Source: Arthrobacter sp. Leaf137 (GTDB taxonomy: Bacteria > Actinomycetota > Actinomycetes > Actinomycetales > Micrococcaceae). From it: DNA of 64,000 nucleotides. Both the position numbers and the translations under genes were made by a program. This document shows positions 53,629 to 62,666 of this stretch, one piece after another. The stretch is taken from the NCBI RefSeq assembly GCF_001423525.1, contig NZ_LMOI01000024.1:275292-339291 (forward strand), written 5' to 3'. Below the pieces are notes generated by a model, which worked only from the letters and a program-made list of their open reading frames with translations, did no database searches and was not told where the DNA came from. The number at the start of each line of letters is the position of its first letter. Position 1 is the stretch's first letter.

Positions 53629-54833
53629 CCGGCGCCAATGAAGCAACCATGAGCCCAGAACGTGTTGCCCGCGCTGCGCTCTCGCGTCTGATGGAGCCGC
53701 AGGATGCCGCAGGCCTGGCATTGGTCCACGTGGCAGGAGCAGTGGACGGGCTTCGGATTGCCACGGGCCAGGTGGCCGCGGGGCCGGGGCTCGAACAGGA
53801 AATCTCAGGCCTGCTGGCGGACAACGGTCCACCGGCAGGCTGGTCCGGACTGGCCGCGGCCCTGAAGCGGTGGCAACCGCGGATCCCGGATCTCGCACCC
53901 GAGCGGGACCTGGCCACCATGGCCCGGCTCGGCGGCCGGCTGATCGTTCCTTCGGATGATCTCTGGCCTGGACAGCTCGCCGATCTCGGCATCCAGGAAC
54001 CCATCTGCCTTTGGTGGCGGGGCCACGAACAGCCCCTGCCCGCCCTGGAGAGCAGTATCGCTTTGGTGGGGTCCCGTGACAGTACAAGCTACGGGGCGTC
54101 GGTTACCGGTGACCTTGCGTACTCCCTGGCGCAGCGCGGGATGACCGTTGTCTCCGGCGGGGCGTACGGCATTGATGCCCACGCCCACCGGGCCGCCCTT
54201 GCCGGCGGCTCGGGCGCCGTTCCCACCATCGCCGTCATGGCCGGTGGAGTCGACCGCTTCTACCCGTCGGGAAACGAGGACCTCCTCCGGGCTGTCAGCA
54301 ACCGGGGAGCTGTCCTCGCCGAAGTGCCTCCCGGTTCGGCACCGACCCGGTACAGGTTCCTGCAGCGGAACCGCCTGATTGCCGCGTTGTCCGCCGTCAC
54401 GGTAGTGGTTGAGGCAAGGTGGCGGTCCGGAGCCCTCAACACCGCGCACCACGCGGAAAACCTGGGCCGCGCCGTCGGCGCGGTTCCTGGTTCGGTACAC
54501 AGCGCCAACTCGGCCGGCTGCCACAGGCTCCTCCGTGATGGGGGAGCGGTCTGCGTGACCGACGCCGCCGAGGTCGCCGAGCTTGCCGCGCCCAGCGGAA
54601 CTGCCCTCCCGGACCAGCGGCAGGTTGCTGCGCAGGTCCAGGACGGGCTGACGCTTGAGGACCTGATCCTCCTGGACGCACTGCCCCTGCGCTCCACCAC
54701 ATCGGTGGAGAAGCTGGCAGCAGTCGCCGGACTGGGCCAGGACTCTGTCCGGGCCGGGCTGGGCCGCCTGGGACTTCTGGGGCTGGCCGTCTCGGAGCGG
54801 GGCGGCTGGAAGCGGGGCAAAGCGACTGACTGA
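53625..54833 (+). CDS. dprA: DNA processing protein DprA
   Basis: 402-aa protein that loads RecA on incoming single-stranded DNA. The Rossmann core contains LVGSRDSTSYG, VVSGGAYGIDAHAHRAAL and NRLIAALSAVTVVVEA; the C-terminal winged helix (about 335-400) includes LEDLILLDALPLRSTTSVEKLAA. An N-terminal SAM-like region precedes the core. ATG overlaps the comM stop (ATGA). DNA-uptake pilus genes are not in the window, so competence is not implied. Confidence 0.94.
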   Translation: MTGANEATMSPERVARAALSRLMEPQDAAGLALVHVAGAVDGLRIATGQVAAGPGLEQEISGLLADNGPPAGWSGLAAALKRWQPRIPDLAPERDLATMARLGGRLIVPSDDLWPGQLADLGIQEPICLWWRGHEQPLPALESSIALVGSRDSTSYGASVTGDLAYSLAQRGMTVVSGGAYGIDAHAHRAALAGGSGAVPTIAVMAGGVDRFYPSGNEDLLRAVSNRGAVLAEVPPGSAPTRYRFLQRNRLIAALSAVTVVVEARWRSGALNTAHHAENLGRAVGAVPGSVHSANSAGCHRLLRDGGAVCVTDAAEVAELAAPSGTALPDQRQVAAQVQDGLTLEDLILLDALPLRSTTSVEKLAAVAGLGQDSVRAGLGRLGLLGLAVSERGGWKRGKATD

Positions 54834-54949
54834 CTGAATACAACCCCGCCAGCTGACAATGCGCCAGTAATTACGGCGGCGGTGGCCCCGGAGGGCCGGT
54901 GTGCCGTGTCCGGCCGCGTTGCGGGGCCGGCACCTGAGAAGGTAGGAGG

Positions 54950-55888
54950 GTGGAACATGCTGAACAGCCCCCCGGGCTGCCCCCGAATCTCCTGCGGGCC
55001 ATGGAAGGCTTTGCCGCGTACCTTTCCGGCGAACGGGCGGTATCCCCACACACCAGGCGCGCATACCTTGGCGATCTTGAAAGCCTCCTGGCTTTCGCCG
55101 CGTCCGAGGGGGCCACTGAACTCCAGGACCTCGAACTGGGAACCCTCCGGCGCTGGCTGGGGGCCCAGAGCCAGTCCGGGGCGGCCCGGGCCACACTGGC
55201 GCGGCGCTCCGCCACGATCCGGGCCTTCACCGCCTGGGCCCTGCGGGAAGAGCATCTCGACGCCGATCCTGCCCTCCGGCTCAAAGCACCCAAGCGTGAG
55301 CGGTCGCTCCCGGGGGTTCTCCAGGCGTCGCAGCTCGAACGGCTGTTCAAGGACCTCGAGGACCGCGCTGCCGATGGTGATCCGATGGCCGTCCGGAACC
55401 GGGCCATCGTCGAACTGCTCTACGCCACCGGCGTCCGTGTGGGTGAGCTGACCGGCCTGGACGTGGACGACCTGGAGCCGGACCGGAGGACACTTCGCGT
55501 GATCGGCAAGGGCAACAAGGAGCGCACCGTTCCCTACGGTGTACCCGCTGCCCTGGCTGTCGATGACTGGCTGCGCCGGGGGCGGCCGCTGATGGCAAAG
55601 GACACCAGCGGGACGGCGTTGTTCCTCGGGCTCCGGGGCGGCCGGGTGGACCAGCGCCAGGTCCGCTCCGTTGTCCATGGACTCTTCGAAGCCATGGGGG
55701 ACACCTCGGCGTCGGGTCCGCACGCACTGCGCCACTCGGCGGCCACCCACCTTCTGGACGGCGGCGCGGACCTGCGTGCCGTGCAGGAAATCCTGGGCCA
55801 CAGCAGCCTTGCAACCACCCAGATCTACACCCACGTGTCCGTGGACCGGCTGCGTAAAAGCTACCAGCAGGCCCACCCGAGGGCCTGA
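54950..55888 (+). CDS. xerC: Tyrosine recombinase XerC
   Basis: 312-aa site-specific recombinase for resolving chromosome dimers at dif. The catalytic set is complete: Arg163 (TGVRVGEL), the GKGNKE lysine near 187, His258 and Arg261 (HALRHSAATHLL), His284 (ILGHSSL), Tyr293 (QIYTHV). The N-terminal SAM-like domain begins MEGFAAYLSGERAVSPHTRRAYL. GTG at 54950 has AAGGTAGGAG upstream; a downstream ATG at 55001 would cut the N-terminus. Position after dprA is usual in actinobacteria. Confidence 0.93.
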   Translation: MEHAEQPPGLPPNLLRAMEGFAAYLSGERAVSPHTRRAYLGDLESLLAFAASEGATELQDLELGTLRRWLGAQSQSGAARATLARRSATIRAFTAWALREEHLDADPALRLKAPKRERSLPGVLQASQLERLFKDLEDRAADGDPMAVRNRAIVELLYATGVRVGELTGLDVDDLEPDRRTLRVIGKGNKERTVPYGVPAALAVDDWLRRGRPLMAKDTSGTALFLGLRGGRVDQRQVRSVVHGLFEAMGDTSASGPHALRHSAATHLLDGGADLRAVQEILGHSSLATTQIYTHVSVDRLRKSYQQAHPRA

Positions 55889-56133
55889 ACAGACGTGAGG
55901 CGCATCGCACTGGCGTAACCAGGCGGGGTACGGCACAATAAGAGTCACGTCCGGCAACTTTCAAGTGCCTCTTGAAGCTCTCAGGCCTCATGCGGCACAT
56001 CGAGTCCGGACACTGTTTAATCTGAATACAGCTGAATAACCAGGCAGGACACAGCCGCCGCAGCACAAGGCGCAGAAGTTCCATCCAGGCACAGGTCGTT
56101 GGGGAAGACGTACCTATAGCTATGGAGGATGGA

Positions 56134-56637
56134 ATGTCTGTTGCAATGACCCGCGGTGTGCTGTTTGTTCACTCGGCCCCTACGGCCCTGTGCCCTCACG
56201 TCGAGTGGGCCATTGGATCCGTTGTGGATAAGCGCACGGATCTTGAGTGGACCCCTCAGCCTGCCGCGCCCGGAATGTTCCGGGCCGAGTTGTCCTGGGC
56301 CGGTACTCCCGGCACCGGGTCCAAACTCGCGTCGTCGCTGCGCGGGTGGGCCCACCTGCGCTACGAGGTCACTGAGGAACCCAGCCAGGGCGTCGACGGC
56401 GGCCGCTGGTCCCACACTCCAGAACTGGGCATATTCCATGCCGTCACGGATGTGCACGGAAACATCATGGTCTCTGAGGACCGGATCCGCTATGCCTATG
56501 AATCGGGCGCCGGAGATCCGTCCGCCGTCTATCACGAGCTGTCGCTCGCATTGGGCGAGGCCTGGGACGAGGAACTCGAACCGTTCCGGCACGCCGCAGA
56601 GGGCGCGCCCGTCCGCTGGCTCCACCAGGTGGGCTGA
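56134..56637 (+). CDS. DUF3145 family protein
   Basis: 167-aa conserved actinobacterial protein of unknown function (MSVAMTRGVLFVHSAPTALCPHVEWAIG). Soluble, with no known catalytic motif. ATG 56134 is chosen since GGAGG lies about 8 nt upstream; ATG 56122 is an alternative. It converges with the fatty-acid synthesis cluster, from which a bidirectional terminator separates it. The 245 bp upstream contain possible promoter sequence but no gene. Confidence 0.88.
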   Translation: MSVAMTRGVLFVHSAPTALCPHVEWAIGSVVDKRTDLEWTPQPAAPGMFRAELSWAGTPGTGSKLASSLRGWAHLRYEVTEEPSQGVDGGRWSHTPELGIFHAVTDVHGNIMVSEDRIRYAYESGAGDPSAVYHELSLALGEAWDEELEPFRHAAEGAPVRWLHQVG

Positions 56638-56676
56638 CCGCCGTCGTTCCTTCTGCAGCACCGGAAGTCTCCATAG

Positions 56677-56720
56677 CAAAAGGAGGAGGCCCCGCCTGAT
56701 GGCGGGGCCTCCTCCTTTTG
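56677..56720. terminator. Bidirectional terminator between DUF3145 and fabF
   Basis: A perfect 20-bp stem (56677-56696 with 56701-56720) with loop TGAT; A and T runs at its base serve both directions (CTCCTTTTG on the plus strand and its mirror on the minus strand). Placed between convergent genes. Confidence 0.93.
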
Positions 56721-56757
56721 CGGCATGGCCGGCCCGAAAGGCCGGCGGCCGGAAGTC

Positions 56758-57993
56758 CTAGACGCTGCGGACGGCAACGACGGCGTTGTGGCCACCGAAG
56801 CCGAACGAGTTGCTGAGCGCCACAATGTTACCGGCGGGCAGGTCCCGTGCGGACGTCACGACGTCGAGCGGGATCTCGGGGTCCTGGTTCTCCAGGTTGA
56901 TCGTTACCGGAGCCTTGCGCTCGTAGACGGCCAGAACCGTCAGGACCGCCTCCACGGCGCCTGAGGCTCCGAGCAGGTGCCCCATCTGGGACTTGGTTGC
57001 GGAGACGGCCACACTTTCAAGCTGGGAGCCAAGGGCGGCGCGCAGGGCAGTGTATTCGGGCTTGTCGCCAACGGGCGTGGACGTGGCGTGTGCATTGACG
57101 TGCACAACGTCCTCGGCCTGGATCCGGCCGTCGAACATGGCAGCCTTCAGTGCGCGGGTGGCGCCCAGGCCCTCAGGGTCCGGAGCCGTGATGTGGTAAG
57201 CGTCAGCCGTAACGGACGTGCCGGCCAGTTCGGCGTAGATGCGGGCACCACGGGCAAGGGCGTGTTCCTCTGCCTCAAGGACCAGGGCACCGGCGCCTTC
57301 GCCCATGACAAAGCCGTCGCGGTCGATGTCGTAGGGACGGGACGCCCGCTGCGGGTCGTCGTTCCTGCGGGACAGAGCCTGCATGGACGCGAAAGCGGCC
57401 AGGGGCATGGGGTGGATGGCAGCCTCGGCGCCGCCGCACATGACCACGTCAGCCTTGCCGGAGCGGATCAGTTCCAGGCCCAGGTGCATGGCCTCGGTGC
57501 CGGAAGCGCAGGCCGAGACAGGGGTGTGGGCGCCGGCCCGGGCACCCAGGTCGAGGCTGACGGCCGCGGCAACACCGTTGGGCATGAGCATGGGAACGGT
57601 CATTGGCAGGACCCGGCGGGGGCCCTTTTCCTTCAGCGTGTCCCAGGCGTCCAGAAGCGTCCAGACGCCGCCGATTCCGGTGGCGAACGCGACGGCCAGC
57701 CGGTCCTGGTCGATCTCGGTGATGCCTGAGTCGGCCCACGCCTCGCGGGCGGCGATCACGCCGAACTGGGTGGAGGGGTCCATGCGCTTTGCCTCGACGC
57801 GCGAAAGGACGTCGAGGGCGGGGGTGCTGCAGCGTGCCGCGAAGTGCACGGGAAGTTCATACTTGGCCACCCAGTCGTCCTCCAGGGTGCGGGCACCGGA
57901 GACCCCCTTGAGCGCGTTCTTCCACATTGTGGGTACATCGCCGCCGATGGGTGTGGTGGCACCCAGTCCGGTGATGACTACTTTGCGTGTCAT
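56758..57993 (-). CDS. fabF: 3-oxoacyl-[acyl-carrier-protein] synthase II
   Basis: 411-aa condensing enzyme that elongates acyl-ACP with malonyl-ACP in type II fatty-acid synthesis. The catalytic cysteine is Cys162 (PVSACASGTEAMHLG); catalytic histidines are in VNAHATSTPVGD and SQMGHLLGASG. Last gene of the fabD-fabH-acpP-fabF series on the minus strand, 189 bp after acpP. Confidence 0.95.
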   Translation of the reverse strand: MTRKVVITGLGATTPIGGDVPTMWKNALKGVSGARTLEDDWVAKYELPVHFAARCSTPALDVLSRVEAKRMDPSTQFGVIAAREAWADSGITEIDQDRLAVAFATGIGGVWTLLDAWDTLKEKGPRRVLPMTVPMLMPNGVAAAVSLDLGARAGAHTPVSACASGTEAMHLGLELIRSGKADVVMCGGAEAAIHPMPLAAFASMQALSRRNDDPQRASRPYDIDRDGFVMGEGAGALVLEAEEHALARGARIYAELAGTSVTADAYHITAPDPEGLGATRALKAAMFDGRIQAEDVVHVNAHATSTPVGDKPEYTALRAALGSQLESVAVSATKSQMGHLLGASGAVEAVLTVLAVYERKAPVTINLENQDPEIPLDVVTSARDLPAGNIVALSNSFGFGGHNAVVAVRSV

Positions 57994-58105
57994 GGGATCA
58001 CTCTTTCGTCGGTGGGAAACCGTCTCCGTCTGCCGGAGGGTCCCGCATCTTGATGGCCGGCGCGGCCGGTGTGGAGGCCTGCGCCAGGTAAAGCAAAAGT
58101 GGCTG

Positions 58106-58150
58106 GAAAATACGGCGGGCTGCCGGCCCGGTCATCCGGACCGGCAGCCC
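58106..58150 (-). terminator. Hairpin with T-run between acpP and fabF
   Basis: Arms GGGCTGCCGG and CCGGCAGCCC (58117-58126 and 58141-58150) with an inner CCGG pair form a stem-loop; on the minus strand it is followed five bases later by TTTTC. It may partly stop transcription and give more acpP than fabF messenger. Confidence 0.5.
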
Positions 58151-58182
58151 TGGCCATGCCGCAGGAGCGGCGGAAGCTGTAA

Positions 58183-58428
58183 CTAGGCCTGTGCTCCGGC
58201 GATGAAGCTGACGGCGTCGCCAACGGTCTTGAGGTTCTTGACCTCTTCGTCCGGAATGCGGACGCCGAACTTCTCTTCGGCGTTGACCACAATGGTCATC
58301 ATCGAGATGGAGTCGATGTCCAGGTCCTCGGTGAAGGACTTGTCCAGCTCCACGGCCTCGGGGGCCAGGCCGGTTTCCTCGTTGACGATTTCAGCCAGGC
58401 CGGCCAGGATCTCTTCGTTGCTAGCCAT
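58183..58428 (-). CDS. acpP: Acyl carrier protein
   Basis: 81-aa acidic carrier of growing acyl chains. The phosphopantetheine serine is Ser40 in EDLDIDSISMM (DSI in place of the more common DSL). The N-terminus MASNEEILAGLAEIVNEETG is typical of actinobacterial ACP. Start ATG 58428 has GGAGCC upstream. It lies between fabH and fabF as usual. Confidence 0.97.
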   Translation of the reverse strand: MASNEEILAGLAEIVNEETGLAPEAVELDKSFTEDLDIDSISMMTIVVNAEEKFGVRIPDEEVKNLKTVGDAVSFIAGAQA

Positions 58429-58511
58429 TGATGGCTCCTTTTCTTGTATTACCGGCAGGGGCTGCCGGAAATGGATCAGGCCGCGGATGCGGCCCCTTTG
58501 ATGGGACGATG

Positions 58512-59573
58512 CTAGGGAAGGACAACCACCTGTGCGCCGAAAACCAGGCCCGCACCGAAGCCGATCTGCAGGGCCAGCCCGCCGCTGAGCTCCGGGTTTT
58601 CCTGCAGCAGGCGGTGGGTTGCCAGCGGAATGGAAGCCGCGGACGTGTTGCCGGCGTCGGCAATGTCCCGTGCAACTGTAACCGTCTCTGGCAGCTTCAG
58701 CTTTTTGACCATCTCGTCGATGATGCGCATGTTCGCCTGGTGGGGGATGAAGGCCACCAGGTCGTCGGCCTCCACGCCGGCAGCGTCCAGGGCCTGCTGG
58801 GCAACCTTGGCCATTTCCCATACGGCCCACCGGAAAACAGTCTGCCCGTCCTGCCGGAGGGTGGGGTAGAGCTCCTGTGCTTCTTCCAGGAGGGCAAGGT
58901 CGCCGGTGGAATCGGACTGGCGGGCGGCCATGCCCAGGTCCCGGACGTCGAGCAAGGAACGGGTCATGCCAATGGCATCCCACTTGCTGCCGTCCGAGCC
59001 CCAGACGGAGGGTGCGATTCCGGGAGTGTCGGACGGCCCGATCACCACGGCGCCGGCACCGTCGCCGAGGAGGAATGAAATGGTGCGTTCGCGGTTGTCG
59101 ATGACATCGGACAGCTTCTCGGCGCCGACCACGAGGACGTACTTTGCGGCCCCGGAGCGGACCAGCGCGTCAGCCTGGGCGATGCCGTAGCAGTACCCGG
59201 CGCAGGCTGCCGAGATGTCGAAGGCGGGCGCGGGTGTTGCCCCGAGCCGGTCCGCAAGGCTTGCAGCCGCTGACGGGGTTGCATACGGGTGCGTCACGGT
59301 GGACACGATGACAGCGCCAAGGTCCGTGGCTTCGATGCCTGCCTTCGCCAGGGCTTCACGGGCAGCGCCCTCGGCCATGTCGATGACGCTGACGTCGGCC
59401 GCTGCGCGGTGCCGCGTCACGATGCCCGTGCGCTGGCGGATCCACTCATCGGACGAGTCGATCCACTGGCAGACGTCGTCGTTGGTGACAATGACATCGG
59501 GGCGGTAGGCGCCCAGTCCCAGGATACGGGTGTGCTCCTGCAGGGGAGCCTGCTTCAGCGTGGGAACGCTCAT
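58512..59573 (-). CDS. fabH: 3-oxoacyl-[acyl-carrier-protein] synthase III
   Basis: 353-aa enzyme that starts fatty-acid chains by condensing an acyl-CoA primer with malonyl-ACP. Catalytic Cys124 in FDISAACAGYCYG, His in FIPHQANMRI, Asn in DAGNTSAAS. Actinobacterial FabH usually takes branched primers, giving iso/anteiso acids; this is family knowledge. ATG 59573 overlaps the fabD stop by 4 bp. Confidence 0.95.
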   Translation of the reverse strand: MSVPTLKQAPLQEHTRILGLGAYRPDVIVTNDDVCQWIDSSDEWIRQRTGIVTRHRAAADVSVIDMAEGAAREALAKAGIEATDLGAVIVSTVTHPYATPSAAASLADRLGATPAPAFDISAACAGYCYGIAQADALVRSGAAKYVLVVGAEKLSDVIDNRERTISFLLGDGAGAVVIGPSDTPGIAPSVWGSDGSKWDAIGMTRSLLDVRDLGMAARQSDSTGDLALLEEAQELYPTLRQDGQTVFRWAVWEMAKVAQQALDAAGVEADDLVAFIPHQANMRIIDEMVKKLKLPETVTVARDIADAGNTSAASIPLATHRLLQENPELSGGLALQIGFGAGLVFGAQVVVLP

Positions 59574-60499
59574 GCGCCGCCCTCCAGTTCTGCGAAGAGT
59601 GCCAGCGCGGCGGAGAGGTCATCGGGAGTCTTGACCGCCACTGTCTTGACGCCGGGCATGCCGCGTTTGGCCAGCCCGGCCAGGGTACCGGCCGGGGCCA
59701 GTTCAATGACTCCGGTGACGCCGCGCCGGACCAGGGATTCCATGCAGAGGTCCCAGCGCACCGGCCGTGACACCTGGGCGATCAGGCTTTCGACGGCGGC
59801 CGTACCGTCGGTGACTTCGCCGCCGTCGTAGTTGGACAGCAGCGGCACGGTGGGGGCCTGCGGCTTCAGCTGCGGCGCAATGGCCTGCAGGGCGCTGACG
59901 GCGGGGGACATGTGGCTCGTGTGGAAAGCGCCGGCGACCTTGAGCGGGATGACCCGTGCCTTGGCCGGCGGGTTATCCGCCAGGGCCTTGAGCTGTTCGA
60001 AGGTACCGGCGGCTACGGTCTGGCCTGCCCCGTTGACGTTGGCGGGCGTGGCGCCGGCAGCCTCAATGGCTGCCAGGACTTCCGCGGGATCGCCACCCAC
60101 GATGGCGCTCATGCCCGTGGGCGTGACGGCAGCGGCGGCTGCCATGCTGTTTGCGCGTTCGCGGACAAACGTCATGGCTTCGTCCTTGGTGAGGACGCCG
60201 GCCAGGGCCGAGGCGGTGATTTCGCCAACGGAGTGGCCTGCCAGGACCACCGGCAGGGAGCTCAGTTCGACGTCGAAAAGCGAGGAAGCTGCGATGAGTC
60301 CGGCGGCGACGATCAGGGGCTGCGCAACGGCAGTGTCCTTGATGGTTTCCTCATCCGAGGTGGTGCCATGGGCCGTCAGGTCGATCCCCGCGATCTCGCT
60401 GAGGGCGGCCAGCTGGCCTGCCACCGGGGGCAGTTCCAGCCAAGGGGCAAGGAAACCCGGGGTCTGCGAGCCCTGTCCAGGGCAGACTATTGCAAGCAC
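59570..60499 (-). CDS. fabD: Malonyl CoA-acyl carrier protein transacylase
   Basis: 309-aa serine transferase that loads malonyl groups onto ACP. Starts MLAIVCPGQGSQTPGF (GQGSQ loop); nucleophile Ser90 in LAGHSVGEITASAL; the catalytic His is in GAFHTSHM. GTG start at 60499. First gene of the fab cluster, 88 bp from fasR with an inverted repeat between. Confidence 0.95.
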   Translation of the reverse strand: MLAIVCPGQGSQTPGFLAPWLELPPVAGQLAALSEIAGIDLTAHGTTSDEETIKDTAVAQPLIVAAGLIAASSLFDVELSSLPVVLAGHSVGEITASALAGVLTKDEAMTFVRERANSMAAAAAVTPTGMSAIVGGDPAEVLAAIEAAGATPANVNGAGQTVAAGTFEQLKALADNPPAKARVIPLKVAGAFHTSHMSPAVSALQAIAPQLKPQAPTVPLLSNYDGGEVTDGTAAVESLIAQVSRPVRWDLCMESLVRRGVTGVIELAPAGTLAGLAKRGMPGVKTVAVKTPDDLSAALALFAELEGGA

Positions 60500-60565
60500 G
60501 TAACCAGCTTTCCAAATTACTGTGTGGTCCAGCGGTGTTTGTCCGCACCAACCTCACGGGGTCAG

Positions 60566-60584
60566 GTTGTAGGAAGTCTACAAC
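60566..60584. promoter_or_regulatory. Candidate FasR operator before fabD
   Basis: A perfect inverted repeat GTTGTAG-N5-CTACAAC in the 88-bp gap between fasR and fabD, 67-85 bp before the fabD start. The half-site recurs in the fasR promoter at 61880-61886. Binding by FasR is inference from position and recurrence. Confidence 0.5.
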
Positions 60585-60587
60585 GCC

Positions 60588-61832
60588 TCAGGTCTGATTC
60601 CGGGACGGCTGCCGCTCCGTGGCGGACTTCGGCGGCCCGGAAAGGCGCCCCACGACGAGGGCCGCCTGCAGGACGAATGCTTCGCGCGGCAGGAGCGGAT
60701 CCCACCCGGTGACGTCGCATACCCGCTTCAACCGGTACCGCACCGTGTTGGCGTGGACGAAGAGTTCACGTGCTGTGGCCTCAAGCGAATGGCCCAGTTC
60801 AAGGTACGTACCAAGCGTCTCCACCAGGCCGTTGGAAGCGGCCAGGAGGGGCCGGTAGATGTTCTTGACGAGGGAGCGGCGGGCCGCGTCGTCACCCGAG
60901 ATGACACGCTCGGGAAGGAGGTCGTCCGCGGCCACGGGACGCGGCGCCGAGGGCCAGGCGCGTGCCGCCGTCAGGCCTGCGAAGGCTGACTGCGCCGAGC
61001 CGCTGGCCTCCAGCAGCGAACTGGCTTCGGGGCCGTACACCACCGGCCCCGGGGCGAACATTTCGCTGAGCTTCACATAAGCAGTTTCGCGGTCCTGGAC
61101 GCCGCCGAGGATGAGGATCAGACGGTCCCCCTGGATTCCCACCAGCGCATCTTCGGCGTACCGGCCCGCCATCCGCCGCAGTTCACTGACGTAGCTGGCG
61201 CTGGGCTCAGAGGGGGAATTGCCCACCATTACGGTGAAACGCTCCTGCGCCTTCCAGCCGAGCGCTGCGATCCGGGAGCGCAGGGCATCCGTGTTTTCAC
61301 CCCGCAGGATGGCATCGACAATGAGCGCTTCAAGCCGTGTGTCCCAGGAACCCCGGGATTCGGCCGCGCGGGCGTAGACATCGGCTGCGGCGAAAGCCAC
61401 TTCGCGCGAATACCGCAGCACCGCCTCCCGCAGCGAGGGCTGGTCCGCCTCGGGCGCGATGACCGGCACCTGGTCTTCGACCACTTCAACGACGATCCGG
61501 ATGAGCTGCAGCGCCTTTTGCAGGCTGATGGACCGCGTCAGCTCGGTGGGAGCGGTGCCGAAAACGTCGGTCAGGATCCAGGAGGGGGAGCTGGGACGCT
61601 CATACCAGGTGACGAACGCGGCGATGCCGTTCTGGGCCACCATGCCCAGCGCCGACCGTTCATCGGCGCTCAGCCGGCTGTACCAAGGCAGCGACTGTTC
61701 CAGTTGCCGCATGGTGGTGGTGGAGAGCTGGCCCACGTTGGCCCGCAGCTTCTTGAGGGTTTCGGACTTTTCGGGAGTGACCTTCGGCTGGGACGGTTTA
61801 CGCTTCGCGGGCTGCGTGGATGGTGCTGGCAT
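60588..61832 (-). CDS. fasR: PucR-family regulator of fatty-acid synthesis (FasR-like)
   Basis: 414-aa DNA-binding regulator. The C-terminal helix-turn-helix of the PucR/CdaR type is SLEATARELFVHANTVRYRLKRV (about residues 350-375); the middle is a GGDEF-related/PucR domain; the N-terminus holds LKKLRANVGQLSTTTMRQLEQSLPWY. In Streptomyces FasR, encoded just upstream of fabD-fabH-acpP-fabF, activates that operon, and the gene order here is the same; regulation here is by analogy. ATG 61832 is preferred over the frame extension to 61868. Confidence 0.9.
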   Translation of the reverse strand: MPAPSTQPAKRKPSQPKVTPEKSETLKKLRANVGQLSTTTMRQLEQSLPWYSRLSADERSALGMVAQNGIAAFVTWYERPSSPSWILTDVFGTAPTELTRSISLQKALQLIRIVVEVVEDQVPVIAPEADQPSLREAVLRYSREVAFAAADVYARAAESRGSWDTRLEALIVDAILRGENTDALRSRIAALGWKAQERFTVMVGNSPSEPSASYVSELRRMAGRYAEDALVGIQGDRLILILGGVQDRETAYVKLSEMFAPGPVVYGPEASSLLEASGSAQSAFAGLTAARAWPSAPRPVAADDLLPERVISGDDAARRSLVKNIYRPLLAASNGLVETLGTYLELGHSLEATARELFVHANTVRYRLKRVCDVTGWDPLLPREAFVLQAALVVGRLSGPPKSATERQPSRNQT

Positions 61833-61879
61833 TCTCCGAGCATACGGCCAGCAACCGGCAAGCTCCATTTGTGCGAAGG

Positions 61880-61886
61880 CTACAAC
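61880..61886. promoter_or_regulatory. FasR half-site copy in the fasR promoter
   Basis: CTACAAC (GTTGTAG on the minus strand) lies 48 bp before the fasR ATG, the same 7-mer that forms the arms of the repeat before fabD. Its partner arm is absent here. Confidence 0.3.
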
Positions 61887-61927
61887 ACGCTTTGCCCTGT
61901 GTCACAGCGGCCAGTGCCCGGAAACGG

Positions 61928-61968
61928 ACGACGGCGGCCCCCGCGCGTGGTGCGGGGGCCGCCGTCGT
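61928..61968 (-). terminator. Terminator after aceE
   Basis: A perfect 17-bp GC-rich stem (61928-61944 with 61952-61968) around a 7-nt loop, about 90 bp after the aceE stop on the minus strand, followed by CCGTTTC. Separates aceE from fasR. Confidence 0.65.
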
Positions 61969-62181
61969 TGCTGCTGCCGGAAGGAGTTCGAGGTCAGTTA
62001 TGCCACTTCAGCACCGCTGAAGTCCGCATATCGGGTCGAACTCCCTGAGGGTGAGGTCAGGCCTCGCCTCCGGTGTTGCCGGTGGTGCCGGCATTGACGT
62101 TGAGCAGCTTGTACTTCTCGATCGCCTTGACCGGGGCGCCGGCATCCACTTCGCCGCGGCGTGCCAGCATCTCCAGGGCAC

Positions 62182-62379
62182 GCACCACGATGGAGTGGGT
62201 GTCGTTTTTGAAGAAGCGGCGGGCTGCTGCGCGGGTGTCGGAGAAGCCGAAGCCGTCGGCGCCGAGGGTGGCGAATTCGTGCACCACGATGGAGTGGGTG
62301 TCGTTTTTGAAGAAGCGGCGGGCTGCTGCGCGGGTGTCGGAGAAGCCGAAGCCGTCGGCGCCGAGGGTGGCGAATTCGT
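62182..62379 (-). repeat. 99-bp perfect tandem duplication in aceE
   Basis: Copies at 62182-62280 and 62281-62379 are identical and adjacent. The unit is 33 codons, so the frame is kept and the segment from EFATLGADGFGFSDTR to NDTHSIVV appears twice. Confidence 0.95.
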
Positions 62380-62413
62380 TGGGGACGAACTGCCGGATCT
62401 GGTCGGGGACGGC

Positions 62414-62666
62414 TTTCATGTAGTCGGAGACGGCGACGACGGGGCCGGTGGCGCCTTCGAGCTGCTGGGTGACGAACGGGACCCGGGCGGGTTGTTCGGG
62501 GTTGAGGAAGGCCTCTTCTTCGGCGGCGAAGGGCGCCTTCGAGCTGCTGGTTTCATGTAGTCGGAGACGGCGACGACGGGGCCGGTGGCGCCTTCGAGCT
62601 GCTGGGTGACGAACGGGACCCGGGCGGGTTGTTCGGGGTTGAGGAAGGCTTCTTCTTCGGCGGCGA
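62414..62666 (-). repeat. 116-bp near-perfect duplication with chimeric joint in aceE
   Basis: 62414-62529 recurs at 62551-62666 with one difference (C at 62513, T at 62650, synonymous). The 21-bp joint holds GCGCCTTCGAGCTGCTGG (62533-62550), a third copy of an internal 18-mer. The 137-bp offset shifts the frame. Confidence 0.95.
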
